Source of the DNA: Cladobotryum mycophilum
Taxonomy: Eukaryota > Ascomycota > Sordariomycetes > Hypocreales > Hypocreaceae
Direction: 5' to 3'
Length of the DNA: 64,000 bases
NCBI GenBank assembly: GCA_036429605.1
Contig: CM071591.1
Span: 4,402,001 to 4,466,000, forward strand
The notes beneath the pieces were generated by a model that was not told the DNA's origin, searched no databases, and saw only the letters and a list, made by a program, of their open reading frames with translations. The position numbers and the translations under genes are program-made. This document shows, one piece after another, positions 1 to 12,432 of the stretch. Each line of letters starts with the position of its first letter. Within the stretch, counting starts at the first letter, position 1.

Positions 1-712
1 TACTCTGTGCCCGTGCCCCAACAGCTCATCAATATATACTGGTTCTTGCCAGTCAACAATCCACCAACTCCATCTACCTATGCATAAAACAAAAATGGGG
101 GAAAAGCGAAACTTCATCGTTTCGCTGCAAGTAATTACATCCAAGCCAAACTAGTTCCTTAAGGTGCTAGGGGGTATTCAAAACCATTATTCTCCTTGCC
201 AATGCATATCGAAGCCGGACAAAGCAGCAAAAGGAGTCTATCCAATAGCTCGCTAAAATTGAAGCGCCAGCAAAAGTGCCAGTTGCTGCTGCAAAAGAAG
301 TAACAAAGGAAAAGGGGGAAAGGGGAATAGAGGGAAACAATGGATAAGCCTTCGAGGCCTTGATGAAGACAACGCTTAGAATATGCAATCGTGCAATCTA
401 TCCCGGTTGCATCCGTCCAAAAAAACAAAAGCAGAGATAAGAGAGAAATTTGCCCCAATATGTAAAAGGAAGGATGGGGTTTCACAAAGAAAATATGATG
501 CTCATGTGGGCATTGAGTTCACCAAAATGTCAACTAATGCACCGTCGTGATGGATGGCATCAGGAGTGGTCCGAACATATCGATCTTCTTGGTACCGCGG
601 GCTGACGCCGAAAAACATCAACTAGCCACTCTTAGTTATCAAGCTGATGGATGGGGCCATGACGAAGGACGTCCCGGCCGACTTTGCCTTGAAGCTGCCA
701 CTGCATGTCTTT
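1..712. other. no gene seen (3' flank)
   Basis: This stretch lies downstream of the minus-strand coiled-coil gene. Short open frames exist on both strands, but they have no domain-like composition, no good start context and no intron signals. It probably holds the 3' UTR of that gene plus intergenic DNA. Confidence 0.5.
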
Positions 713-2700
713 CTACATCATGCCGAATGGTGCCCCAAAGTTGGTCGTTGTCCTTAGTTTGAGTGGAACATCGCGCTCCATCGATCTGTTACCAAGGTTG
801 TTATCGTCATCGTCATCGTCGTCATCCCTGATGATGACACTCTGAGAGTCTTGAGCCGCATCGCCGCCACTAAGTGAAATAGCAGTGTCTGGCCAGTGGG
901 TTTCATCCAACTCTGCTACTGGGGTTTGCACGACTGTTGGCAAGGCATCTTGCCCCTGACTAATGGGCTCGAGCTTCTTGTTCAACGCCGCCAAAAACAA
1001 GTCATCCTGAGCTGGGATATTCTTGATCATGAGTGGGCCCTTGAGCGGGGGAAGATCGTCAGTGGGCTCCAGGAGGGGCTCCTCAGCGTCCCGGACATCA
1101 TCACCCGGTGGGGGTACTTCATCATGAGCATGGTTGACATCATCATTCTCAGCAACGTCGTCATCCTCTTCGTCTCGTTCGGGGGAGGAGAAGATATCGC
1201 AGCTGTAGGGGTGGTACCTACACTTCGTGCCAGAGCAGAGCTAGCGCCCGTGGCAGTAGTCATGGTAGGGAAGAGGGAGAGCGAATGGTTTGGTGTGTGG
1301 CCAGCGTGCATCGTCAGACGTCGCGACTCCTCTGCTGCCAGTACCTGTATGGTATGCTCCTTGGATGAGCCGCGCTTAAGTAGGACTGATCCAATGTGCC
1401 TGTTATGACGTCCAATGAGTTTGGCTGGCGGAGAGGTGATGGGAGGCGACGTGGCAATTTCCTCGGTAAATGTAGGTTTTTGGATAGCAGTTGCTTTGAG
1501 CGATATGCCCTCTAGCTTGGGATCGATTTCTTGGACATCAATGACGGCGACTGGCGTCTCGGTTTCCTCAGAAGAATCGGCCAAAAAATCATGCAGGACT
1601 GATGTCTCTGGCTGGGTACGAGGATCGAGTATGTACGGTGGTGAGGATAGTTGCTGCTTTGGTGGGCTAGCAAAGTGTGGGCGGCGTGAAGCGCCATCGA
1701 GACCTGGCGGTAATGTCGCTGCCGCCTCTGCGGAGGACATGCCGGTATGCATTTGCAGCAGTATCTGTTCAGATGTAGAAGCAACTGCGTCGGCGGCGAT
1801 GGGGAAGTATGATGGACTGTTCTCGGCAGAACCGTCGACACTATCGCCTCGCTGACTAGCCAATGGTGACAGGACGCCTGTAACTTGGATGCTCTGAGAG
1901 GCAATAGCTTTGAGGGCAGAGTTTTCGCCTTCCAGACGCTGAATTCGTTCTCTGAGGAGTTGTACTTCGTGAAGCAGATCCGACTTTTCGTGATGCCAAG
2001 ATTCGCGAACGTCTTCCATGATAGCACGCTCCTCTTGGTAGACCTCCTCGGCGCGACGTCTATTGGCCTCGAGGTAGTTGCGCTCGGCTTCCCAGGCCTC
2101 TCGTATCAGGGCGTTTTGATGGGTCAGCCGTTGGATAAGATGCGAAGACGGCTGCTGGTGGTGGTGGTGGTGCTGCTGCTGCGGGACTGCACCATCGGCG
2201 GAGATGGATCTGGAGAGTGATGCAGAGGTGTCGAGGCCAGGAATCAAGTGGCCCAAAGTTGTACCGGACAAAGCCAGGTGATTGGGAGAGGCAGGGCTTC
2301 GAAAGGTCGAGGCGTCCGAGGAGAGGCCGGCCGAGTGTGGGAGAAACGAGTCGGTGGAGAAGGGTTGAGGAGGGAAGGTGAAAGCTGGAAGTGGATCTGG
2401 CGCAGAGGTCGACAATGATAATGACGACAGCGGGGCCCTGGACGATGCAGTGTAGGGGGCAAGGCCGGCGTAAGAGGTGTGAGATTTATTAAGAGCCAGG
2501 GACGAGGAGTCGATCGGGAGGTGAGGGGCCGGCGAGGAGAAACGTTCGTTGGTCGTTTCTGGAGCGGCAAATGGGGGTTTTGATGAAGGAGGAGAAAGGA
2601 TCGACGAGGAGTTGCCGTTCGCGTAATAGGTGGCCGGCATTTCGCAGTCGAGAGCTCCGGACGGGAGGAAAGAGTCTGACGAGGGCAGCAGCTTCGTCAT
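713..2700 (-). CDS. coiled-coil protein of unknown function (frame broken at a C5 run)
   Basis: About 662 residues if one base is added at the G/C run at 1181-1185. The first in-frame ATG is at 2700 (MTKLLPSS...); the frame is open further upstream but has no ATG. The N-terminal third is Ser/Pro-rich and disordered, followed by a His/Gln run. A strong coiled coil comes next, rich in Glu/Arg heptads (LIREAWEAERNYLEANRRR... to RIQRLEGENSALK). The C-terminal part is acidic and ends near GAPFGMM. The upper frame degrades after about 1185 into Met/Thr-rich nonsense, while the frame shifted by one continues with Asp/Glu-rich sequence to the stop at 713. This is why I join the two. A 104-nt intron could also restore frame, but its donor (GTACTG) is poor and the removed stretch looks coding. 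I do not recognise the family; the heptad block resembles fungal coiled-coil scaffold or regulator proteins only in a general way. Confidence 0.7.
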
Positions 2701-3900
2701 GTTAGACTTGCGCCGCGTGGAGTAGACGGCGGAGGAAGCATCGACTTGTGGCTTTGTGGTAGCGGTAGTGGCAGCGGTGGCCGTGGGAGGACGCAGTAGC
2801 ACGAGCACGAGCCGGGCACGAGCACCAAACCAAACCAAGTGGTGATTGATTGACTGATTGACTGATTGATGGGGGAGTTTGAAACAAGATGTGTTATCGA
2901 CTAGCGGGAGGATGGGGAACTGATGGGGAATGTATGTATGTAGATATGTGTGTGCCGTAGTGGTAGTAGTAGCGGTTGTTGATAGCGCAAGGCGGTCGTA
3001 TGTATGGATGAAGTAAGAGTCGAGACTAATACTGTATAAGGCTGCGCGTGAACTGGCAGAATACTAACGAAAGTAAGTGTGTAAGTACGGTGTAGAATGG
3101 AGGTCTGTAATATGACGCAAAAAGGGTACATACACACCAAGGCGCTGTAACGTCGTTGGTCTGCAGACCCCGTTTTCCGCTCTGACCTAAGTCTGCATGA
3201 ACAAGCGCAAGACGGGCAGACGGGACACACCAAAAGGCTCAGGGCTCTTTGGAGGCTACCACTACTACCCAGTAGAGACTAGCAGCCAAGAGTCTAGTCC
3301 TAGCTGAGTAGGGACACAGAGAGAGAGAGAGAGAGATGCAGTGAGGCAGAGAGCTAGGGAGCTAGAGAGCACCAGACAGACGGAGAGCAAAGAAGCAGGA
3401 AAAAGAGATTTGAGCTATGGATGCTGTGTAATGTTGGGATCTGAAGATGAGCAAGCCGCGGAGGAGCCGACTGGTCGCAAACCGAGCCAAGCTTGTAAGC
3501 CTCGGAAGCGGGAGGGAGAGAGGGCGAGGCAGAGGCAGAGCTGCTTCGTGACGGGCTGATGGTCCGTAGCTGTGGCTGGCTGGGGTCGGCGCTTTTAGTA
3601 GGCTGAAGAGAGAGTGTTGATGAATGAGGTGAGCGACAATGACAAGACAGTGACAGTCAGTGTAACCGAAAGGCGAGACGAGAGAGGCAAAAGCTCAGGG
3701 TGAGACACTCAAGAGCACGCTCCAGAGGGGGATTAAAGAAAAGAAAAAGTGCGGGAAAAGTACCACCGACGTGCAGCAGGTGCTAGTGTGAGGTATGGAG
3801 GAGGTATGGAGTGCTACGTCCGTAGTGGTGAATGAATGCTACAAGCCAAGGTTAGTAGCGGGATAGATGGAAAAGGCGTCCGGTACTTGTATTTAAATAA
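2701..3900 (-). promoter_or_regulatory. upstream region of the coiled-coil gene
   Basis: There is no credible gene here. Just upstream of the start is a tandem GATT/GACT array (2844-2870), and an AG microsatellite lies at 3320-3336. Several short frames with ATGs would act as upstream ORFs if this is a long 5' leader. No TATA box could be placed with confidence. Confidence 0.35.
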
Positions 3901-6900
3901 ATACCCTTTGGAGTAGCAGTAGCAGTAGCAGTAGGAGTACCTTAAATCTACAAACAGCTCCGTAGATGGATATAGTTTGGAGGCCTAGGGAAAGGGAGGC
4001 TTGATTGAAATCTTGATTGAATCAAGTTCTGTGGTCGAAGGGCTTGCTTGTTGGGCAATTGAGCAAAAGTATGTACGTTATTATTGGTGCAGGCACTAAC
4101 CTAGGAGGTAGGTGGCTTCCCACTCACTTCCTTCCCAAGGTTTTTTCGAGACACACACGAGGCACGATGGCGCTACTACTACTACTTGCTAGGAGGAGGG
4201 AGTCATCAGAGAAAGAGGTAGCTGGTATTGAACCGGGCCGTTACGTATTATCCAAAACATCCCTTTTATTTATTTTATTTTACTTATTATCATTATGATT
4301 ATTACTATGATGATAATGATTATTATTATTATTATATGGGGCAAAAGCGGCAATACTACTAATATCTTGTAGTAAGTGATGGTTCCGAAACCGATTTTTA
4401 TGGATTCCAGAGTGTGTCTGTGTGTCTGTGTCTGTGTGTGCGTGTGTGCCTTGACGTATTTTGTATTTTTGTATTTTTTTCTATATATTATTTATTTATT
4501 TCTTATTTGCATCATCGCCCAAGACGGCAAACCCCCACGTCTTCTCCTCGAATTTTCTTTCTTGGTCTTGTGTTCTCGTCTGACTGAGTAGAGTTTCATG
4601 GTCCCTCCAATACTTTCCGAACTTGCTCCTTGGTAACTCCAAGTTTAGGCATTGACCGATGGATGATGACACGACAGGATGAATGAGGTTGGGCAAATGG
4701 AGCACATTTAGGTAGTCTAAGCAATCGTCAGGGCTTTTCTGGGTTTCCCTAGTGTCAGTGTCAAGTGTCAGTGGCTTCTTCTCGTCGACTTGATGAAGAA
4801 AGAAAAAAGAATCATCATTATCATCATCATCATCATCATCACGATAAAGAAACGCTTCAATCAAAGCGCACATTGAAACGGACGACTCCGCAAAAAGAAA
4901 AAAAGGAGCATCATGATGCAAGGAGTACCCTGTACATTTGGATTCAAAGGTCCGCCAATGGCGCGTCCAAAGAGCCCCGTTTTCCCTCTTTACCCACCAT
5001 GGCATGTTTTTCTTTCTTTTCCTTTTCCTTTTCCTCTTTTCCTCCCTTGCTGTGACGACAAGTTGCTTTGCTTACTTGCCCTTGGATATGGATCCATGAA
5101 TGAATGAATGCAAATGCAATGCATGCATGCGGCAGCAAAAAGAATGCAGGTGACCTCCATAATTTTTTCTAGTTGCTCCATTACGGAATACCTCCCTGTA
5201 GTACTAAATGTGCTAAGCTGTAACTTGTACTCTTCCCGTGGGCCCCCTGGAAGCTTGCAGGGTCCAGCCTAAAATGATGGGGGGTGGTGGATGTGGAGGA
5301 TGAATGAGGGCGGCCAGCCATGGTGAGAAATGGAGGACGTTTGGACTGGGCAGATGGATTCTAGGCAGCCCTGGAACGTGAACATGGAACAAGGTTGTGT
5401 TTTGTGTGTGTATGCAATTGGAATGGAATGGAATGCTCCCATCCATCCCATCCATCAAGGTCAGTTCAGTTCAGTCCAGTCCAGTCCAGTCAACTTTTTT
5501 ACTAGCACGGCCTCGGCCCGTCAATTTAGCCCCCAGAATTGGAGCGCTCTCTCTCTCTGGGCTGTGCTTTTACTTTCTTTACTCCAACTGTGTGTGTGTG
5601 TGCGCGTGTTTCTAGTCGTTTTCTTCTTCTCTAACTTTGCATCACAATCACATGCATCTGATTCGTTCCTTTTTTAGTAACCAAGGCTCTTTTACGGTGT
5701 ATGTGCGGTACTTTCGGTTATTGCCTGCTCTTCTGATGCCGAAGCAATTCCCATCCATGTCATGTCATTCCCGGCCAGGCCAATGCCAGACCAGATGATG
5801 TTTGAACCCATCCATGAAAGTCAAAACGCAGGAGCCAATGCAGAGACCAAAAAGCCAAGCATTGAAAGCATCAAGCAAGCAAGCAAGCATGGATGGATCC
5901 ATGGAAAAGCAACCAGGTACCTGAATAATTCGCCTACATACTTACCTACCTCGAGTCTATCTCTACAGCGCAGTGCAGCGCAGTGCACCGCATTGTACAG
6001 TGCATTGAGCGAGTGCATCTACAGAAAGACATCATAAAAGAGGACAGATACACAAGAATGAATGAGTAGTAGAAAGAACCCTCCGAAAATACGTGGCAAT
6101 ATCCCGAATGAAAAAAGCACAAACAGTGTTAGGTAGGGCAAGTAGGTATGGATCAAGATAAGGAACTACTCCGTATAGGCGAGAGCGAGAGAGTGAGAGA
6201 GAGAGAGAGAGAGAGAAATGGTGAAATGGCAGGGGGGAGAGGGGAAATGATGGATACAATTCATCCATATGAATGGGCGGTGATGCTCATGGTAGTGGTC
6301 ATGGTGGTGGTGGTCATGTATCGTTTTCGTTCAAACCTCCATTCATTACTGAGCGCGTTGGGCTCCAACGAAGAACACCGAGGAAAATGGAGAAAAAAGA
6401 GACCCAACACTGGCCCCCAATTGCTCCAAGCTTCTTCCTGTCTTCTGTCTTCGACCCCCCAAAAAGATACATAATTACATACTTGTACATCCGTACTCCG
6501 ACCGTGTGCCTGAACCCTGATGAGGGATGATAAGCCAAGGAGCCGAAAACATCCATGGCCTGGATTCCATGATGAGCTGGCAATGCAGCAGCAGCAGCAC
6601 CGACACACCAGCACCGGTACGGGACTGACTGGACTACTGGTGATTGGAACGGATTGATTCCATTGGCGAGGCGGAGGAAGCATCACTCGATCCAACCAGA
6701 ACCATGGCCTTGGGTTTCTTTTAATCCAAGGTACGGCGTACTACTGCTGCACCTGCTGCGCATGTCTGTGGTGTGGTGTACGGTGAAGCCTGTAGGCTGT
6801 AGGTGTGGCCTGTCGCATCCATCTCCATGCATGTACGAACATGTATGAGTTGTATGCGCATTTCATTTCCTACCATTTTTGGAAGCAATCATCATTCATG

Positions 6901-9799
6901 GATGTAGGTAGGTAGGTAGGTACTCCATAATTCCACAATGCTCTCTAATCTCTTCGTCTTCTTCTCCTTGCATTACTCCGTCAGTACTAGGTATGCACTC
7001 AATCTCCAAGAGAAGCTTCAATCGATCCATGCCATGTCGCCATGTCGCCATGTTACCATACCATACTTTTCCCCCTGGACCCGCCCTGCCCTGCCCTTCA
7101 TCAATACTTCAATGCACACTTGATCCCTTCACAAATACCACGTGTCGCCTCAATTGACCAATCGATTCATTGTTTTCAATCAGTTTTTTTCCTTTTGGGC
7201 TATTATGCTGACCCTTACTCGTACATGCACAGGATCCAGGCACTTTGCGTCGTCTTGTCTGCTTGCTAACGACGGAACTTGTCGGCTACTAATTCGACGG
7301 GCCAACTTTGTCGCTTCCTCCCTGCGCGATTCAATAGCCAGGCCAGGCCAGGCCGGGACAGACGAGACCAGACCAGCCCATGACGCAGGAACAGCTGTAG
7401 ATCTGACCATCATCATTGGGTTGGCCTCTCGCTGGCTGCATACCTTGTGGAGTTGCACTTGTCGAACCATTCAATCGGGTCTCCTTGGCTCCCTTATCTT
7501 TTGCTTTTCCCCTTGTTTAGTCCCAAGCCTCAAAGGGCTGAACAGCTTGTTTTTTTGGATTTGGTCCCAAATCTCGATTCCGTTACTGCCATTTCACATG
7601 TCAAGAGACACGTCGCCATGGTTGATTAGAGCCAAATCGAGATCCTTGGCTGACGGCTGCATCAAGGACACGCATGAGTCCAGCATATTGCGACTCCCGA
7701 ATGATCCGGCCATGGGCAATCTCATATCGGGGGGGAGAGTCCACTCACTCACTCGTATCTATTTGTGAGGGAAGACGATTCATGGCCAGGGAAGAACTCG
7801 TGGGCTTGCCGCAGATGTACACACTCACTCAGACATGATGAGAGATCAGCAGACCATGGATGCCTATGCCTGGCGTTTGGTCCATCGACACTAAGAAAAA
7901 GACCAAAAGTGTGTACTACGATTCATTAGTGACATGTGAAAACGGTTCCAGCACAACATCCAGAACCAAGACTCCGCACTGCCCGAGACACGGGATGAGG
8001 CTACGGGGTTTCATCAGCTGCTAACCTTATCTTGCCTATCCAAGTCGTTGTAAGGTTTTGTTTGTTGGGAAACTACACCAATATGCCTTGCATGTGCATC
8101 ACTGGGCGTGCGAGAATCATCCAACTTTGGCCAACAAATGCAAAGGCTCGAGCAAGCAAGAAAGAAAAGAAAAAGGTATTTCCCCGTTTGATGGAACTCT
8201 ATGCCCGCCACCGTGACCATCCGCCGCTGCAGCATCTAAGCGAAGTGTATACACAAACCTTTATCCAGAGATGTAATAGGCTTGTGTTTTTTTTTTGTTT
8301 TTTTTGGGTACAGAAGGGAAATTCACCCCTGATCTCCAGGACCCAAAAGAAAAAAGGTGCCGACGCATATCGCACGGCATGTAAGGCGGACATACATGCA
8401 CGGGACAACAGTCACCACCCACATCAACGCATGTTACAGACCTGGCACAGTGAAGGAGAAAAAAATTGATATGTTGCATCTTTTGTTACCTGTCAGCCTG
8501 CATGCCGTCCCAATCACTGCCCGCCTCAGAGCGAAACAGCATCGGGGGTCCGATTTACACGCGGCAGATTGTGAGTAGAAGGGTGACACAAAGGTTGCTG
8601 CCAGCCAAAGGCTAGATGAGGACAGCTGTCTCCCCCCTTCTTCCCCTTAGGGTTTACTGCCCTCGTTTTACTCTAGACAGTATCTTTGAGGCATTGGATT
8701 TGGGGGGGGACTACATCAGGCAAAATGTGGTATTATTAGAATTCTTTTATCTCTGAGATAACGATCGTATGCTGACATGGCGTCGTCATGCCGAACCGGA
8801 TGGCCTGCATGCCACACTTAATCAAGAACACGCAGCCTATTTCTTAGTGAGCACGCGCGTTGTTCAAAAAAAGGTGAATCAGCCAAACAAGATTATGCAG
8901 GACATTTTCAGTAAACCATTGCTCTCTCATTTGCGTGTCGGTTACCTCTTGGAATTTGGTCTGATCTGATCTGATCTGATTGCTTGCTTGCTTGCTGTCG
9001 GTGGGGTGGCGGCCCAGGCATCGAGCAGACTCGTCCACAACGACTTCTCCGATTGTGCACTCCTGTTCTCCTTGCATGTTGCATGTTAGACTATCGAGTA
9101 CGGAGCAGAGAAAAAACTGAGATGTAGCTTTTCTGCAACTGCTTTAGTAGATTCCATGTGTGAGATGTGGTCTATTCCCGAATCTATTCTTGAATCCATT
9201 TCGGAGCCACCATCCATGGATCGTGACGTGGAATGTCGAGGGAAGCCTAGCCTGGCCATACTTGAGCAACACACAAGGTTTGTTGAACCTGCCCGTTGCA
9301 TCGATTCGCCAGTAACCTTGAATGTACATTCTGGTACTCCGTGGAGATGGTACAAAGGTTCTTTTGCACCGTGGCTTGACGTGTTTTGCTTATTTTGCTG
9401 ATGCTTGATTGGGCATCTTCGTTCCAAGTCATGTAAGGGGGGGGTTGTTATGGCGCAACCGACAAAATGACAACATATCAGGCAATTGAAGCAGGGCATC
9501 GGCAGCTGTAATATGGCGTATGCAAGGAGGGAAAAGAGTCAATATCTCCCCCAAAAGCTCATTTTACAATGTAATTGACAGTACGGTTGCACGCCGCCGC
9601 CCTGTAGCCAAACGTATGCCCCTTCATAATACATTGATAAAGAAACTCACCTTGCTTTGCGAACTCGGTGACAGCACGACACGGGAGTAAAACACGATGT
9701 TGTTGAACAAACTGAATTATTTGCTATGTAAACTATATATATAGAGAGAGAGAGATAACGATGAAAAAAAAAAAAAGCGTTGACAAAATAGAACCCCCC
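3901..9799. other. gene-free intergenic region with simple repeats
   Basis: Nearly 6 kb with no convincing coding sequence on either strand. It holds AT-rich triplet runs (4290-4335), a TG-rich run (4415-4450), a GA run (6180-6218), GATG/CATC runs, a CAGTT/CAGTC run (5460-5490), a CCAGG run (7340-7360) and GATCT/GCTT runs (8958-8995). The longest open frame (7142-7768, +) has no recognisable composition and I rejected it. Such long gene-free DNA upstream of one gene can house non-coding transcripts, but nothing specific is visible. Confidence 0.5.
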
Positions 9800-9925
9800 A
9801 GCCCTTTTGCATTGTATTACTATAGAGCCAATCCATCCCGTGGGATGGTTGAGGGCGCGAACATCACCTTCGACCAGCTCAGGAGATGAGATGGCTCTAT
9901 AGTGATAGCAACGCAAAAAGGGCTG
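9800..9925. repeat. imperfect inverted repeat (hairpin)
   Basis: The left arm (9800-9830) and right arm (9892-9925) are reverse complements over about 33 bases with a few mismatches. Both carry TATAGAGCCA/TGGCTCTATA and AGCCCTTTT/AAAAAGGGCT. The loop is about 60 bases and contains a second small palindrome (CCATCCCGTGGGATGG). It could be a degraded MITE or a hairpin RNA source; no target duplication was seen. Confidence 0.55.
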
Positions 9926-9949
9926 GAGAGGACATGATTTTCTCCCCAG

Positions 9950-10895
9950 CCCACCAGGTAGAAAAGAAGAAGAGAAAGGTAGACCGTTTGCAAGGAAAAG
10001 AAGAAGGAAAAAGGAAAGAGAAAAAGGAAATAGAGAAGAAGAAAAAAATAGAGAAAAGGAAGGAAAAGAATGACAAAATCCGCCGTTGCCCATAATCCAT
10101 CGTTTGCTGGAAGGAAAAGCTCAAATGAAATCACCAACAATAAGACTAGAGAAGGAAAGAGAAAAAAGAAGAAAAATAAAGACAAAAGACAAAATCCGCC
10201 GTTGCCCAAGTACATCGTTTGTGAGAAAGCAAAGTCCAAATACATCGCCAACAATAAGAGCAAAAAAGGAAAAGAAAGGAAACCACCGCCCACCCGCCCA
10301 CCCGCCCCCCAATATGAAGAAGAAATAAATGAAGAGAGAGAGAGAGAGAGAGAGAGAGACAAGGAGGAAGAGAAAAAAGAAAGAAAAAAATAAACCAAAG
10401 AAGAAAGCTCAAATCCACCAACATGACGACCAGAAATAAATAAAAAAGCCCCATGATACTATGCCCAGCACTTGGTCCATATCCATCGATCGCATCATCA
10501 ATAAAAAACCAAAAAAACCCCGTTGATTCTCAGTGTCAATCGCTGAAAAGAAGTCCTCCATTGCCAAGACCAAAAGAGAAGAAGAAAGGAAAAAGAAGAA
10601 AGAAAAAGAAGAACATGACTCCGTGCCAATCACTGAAATAAGTTCGTCGCCAACACCAGAAAGAAAGAAAGAAAGAAAGAACAGGAAAAGGAAAGAAAAA
10701 AGTATTGCTCTGTATTCCACAAGAGCCGTCCATAATCTCAACATAATATCCATGCCAGAAGTAAGAAAGGAAAAGAAGAAAGGAAAAAAGGGAAAGAAGA
10801 AAAAATACCAAAGAGAAGAAGGAAACAGAAGGAAAAAACATCGAGAAGAAAGAAAAAGAAGAAGAAACACCAAGAGCCTAGGAAAGCTCAAACGC
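9950..10895. repeat. purine-rich degenerate minisatellite
   Basis: For about 900 bases the plus strand is mostly A and G. Longer phrases recur: one containing CAAAATCCGCCGTTGCCCA...CATCGTTTG...CCAACAATAAGA occurs at about 10073 and again at about 10189. A related pair with CAATC(A/G)CTGAAA...AG occurs at about 10537 and 10627. A GA microsatellite lies at 10334-10360. Open frames here on both strands (Lys/Glu-rich on plus, Phe/Ser/Leu-rich on minus) are products of the composition. It lies directly after the 3' end of the ankyrin gene. Confidence 0.7.
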
Positions 10896-10900
10896 TAAAC

Positions 10901-12432
10901 TCAAGCAAACTGCATCTCCACATCATCTTCTGGCAGATCTTCCGTTGGTGCATCTTCTGTTGTTGTTGATTCTGCCTCAAAAAAACCTTCATCCTCGTCC
11001 TCTGAATCACTATCTTCATACATGTAATCAAATACAGCTCTGTAAAAACGGGTTTCGTTAGCTCAAGGTCATAAAAAAAGTCATGCCCGGGGACTTTTGT
11101 GTGTAAAACTCACTCTTGCCGGACATTCGCAGCAACCCTCCAGTAGCTGATGATCATGTCCGCAATCTCCATGTAGCCCTTTTCCACCGCGTGCAGGTAG
11201 GCTGTCTCGCCGTACTTGTCCATGACGTCGAGGTCGACGTACGGCTTTGCGAGAACCTCGGCGGCGATGGCGACCCTGTTCATCTTGGTGGCCAGCATGA
11301 GGGGCGTGCAGCCGTCGATGTTTATGCAGTTTACGTCTATGTGTGGGTTGGTGAGTAGGACCTGGATTAGGTATGCGTCATCGCGGAGTATGGCCTGGTG
11401 GAGGATGGTGTCGTGTCTGGGGTTGATTTTGGTGTTGACGTTGGCCTCGCATATGTTTATGACGCCGTTGATGCGGGGACAGCCGTAGCAAAGAATCCGA
11501 GGGCGCATCGTGCCGTCGTCCGTGTTCCGGCACGGAAAGCACATCATGGGATAGTCTATAACAACCTGACCCGTCTGCGTGGCGTTCTGAGTGAGTCTCG
11601 TCATGTTCCACTCGAGCGCCCGGTAGAGTGTCGAGCCCGTTTCGACCAGGCGAGGGATCTCGACATCAAAGGATGATGCGATATCCTTTGTAATTTCAAC
11701 GTTACCAAGGAAAGAGGCAATCACAAGGGGTGTAAGTTGGAGCGCGTCCGGAGCGTCGTTGTTCATCCTGCCCTCGTCCAGAATGCGAGTGACGACGGCC
11801 GCGTGCTGCTCGCACACGGCGAGGTGCAAGGCTGATCGGCCTCGACGCTCCAGCGCGTTGTGGTTGAGCCGCCAATTCCTGGTGAGCATCATGACCACGT
11901 CTAGATTTCCGTAGGCCGCGGCAATGTGCAGCGGTGTCTTCCCCATGGCATCCGCGAGGTTGACATCAACATTGGGGATTGACAGGAGCATCTTCACCAT
12001 GGTGCAGTGGCCGGCACTGATGGCAAGGTGCAAGGGACTTTGCCCAGACTTGTACTTTTCGGCCAGCTCGAGGGCATTCGCCCAATACTTGTCAGTGTAC
12101 ACGCGTTGGTGCTTTTCGGAGTCAAGCGTCAAGACCTGGGGAGTATAGAGCTCCCTCAACTTCAGGGACTCGGCATCCTCTGCCGTTGTCTGGGTGTTGA
12201 TATTGGCGCCCATCAACAGGCTGAAGTGTGCGATGGGCCAATTGCCGCGAACAGAGGCCCAGAGCAATGCGTAGCCGTGGCCATACTTGGCATCATGCTG
12301 GTAGAGCGCCTGGTTGGCCAAGGGGTAGAGTGACTTGGAGGTAAGAGTTAATGCATGGAGGCTCTTGATATTAAGGTATTTGTAGACATCAAGAAGCGTC
12401 CCCTGAAGGGTACTCAGGGTCGCTGGGGCCAT
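10901..12432 (-). CDS. F-box-like/ankyrin repeat protein with acidic tail
   Basis: 485 residues in two exons: 12432-11114 and 11039-10901. The intron (11113-11040, 74 nt) has donor GTGAGT and acceptor TTTTTACAG. Ignoring it would end the protein 45 residues early. The N-terminus (about 10-45) has an F-box-like pattern (LLDVYKYLNIKSLHALTLTSK). At least seven ankyrin repeats follow, with clear TPLHIAAAYGNLDVV and SPLHLAISAGH motifs. Between repeats lies an insert with two CxxC pairs (CFPC...CYGC) that could bind zinc. Exon 2 encodes an Asp/Glu-rich tail ending in DVEMQFA. By family knowledge, F-box/ankyrin proteins recruit substrates to SCF ubiquitin ligases; that role is inferred here. A similar gene lies just upstream on the same strand, and both could derive from one expanded family. 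Confidence 0.85.

Noticed and set aside
1200..1360. 104-nt intron as explanation for the frame break in the coiled-coil gene
   Set aside because: It would restore frame, but the GTACTG donor is weak and the removed stretch looks coding; the homopolymer explanation also fits seven other sites.
7142..7768. 208-codon open frame on the plus strand
   Set aside because: No domain-like pattern, mixed hydrophobic and random composition, poor start context and no intron signals; likely chance.
9820..10891. Several long Phe/Ser/Leu-rich minus-strand frames and Lys/Glu-rich plus-strand frames
   Set aside because: They arise from the purine-rich repeat and have the composition expected from it in any frame.
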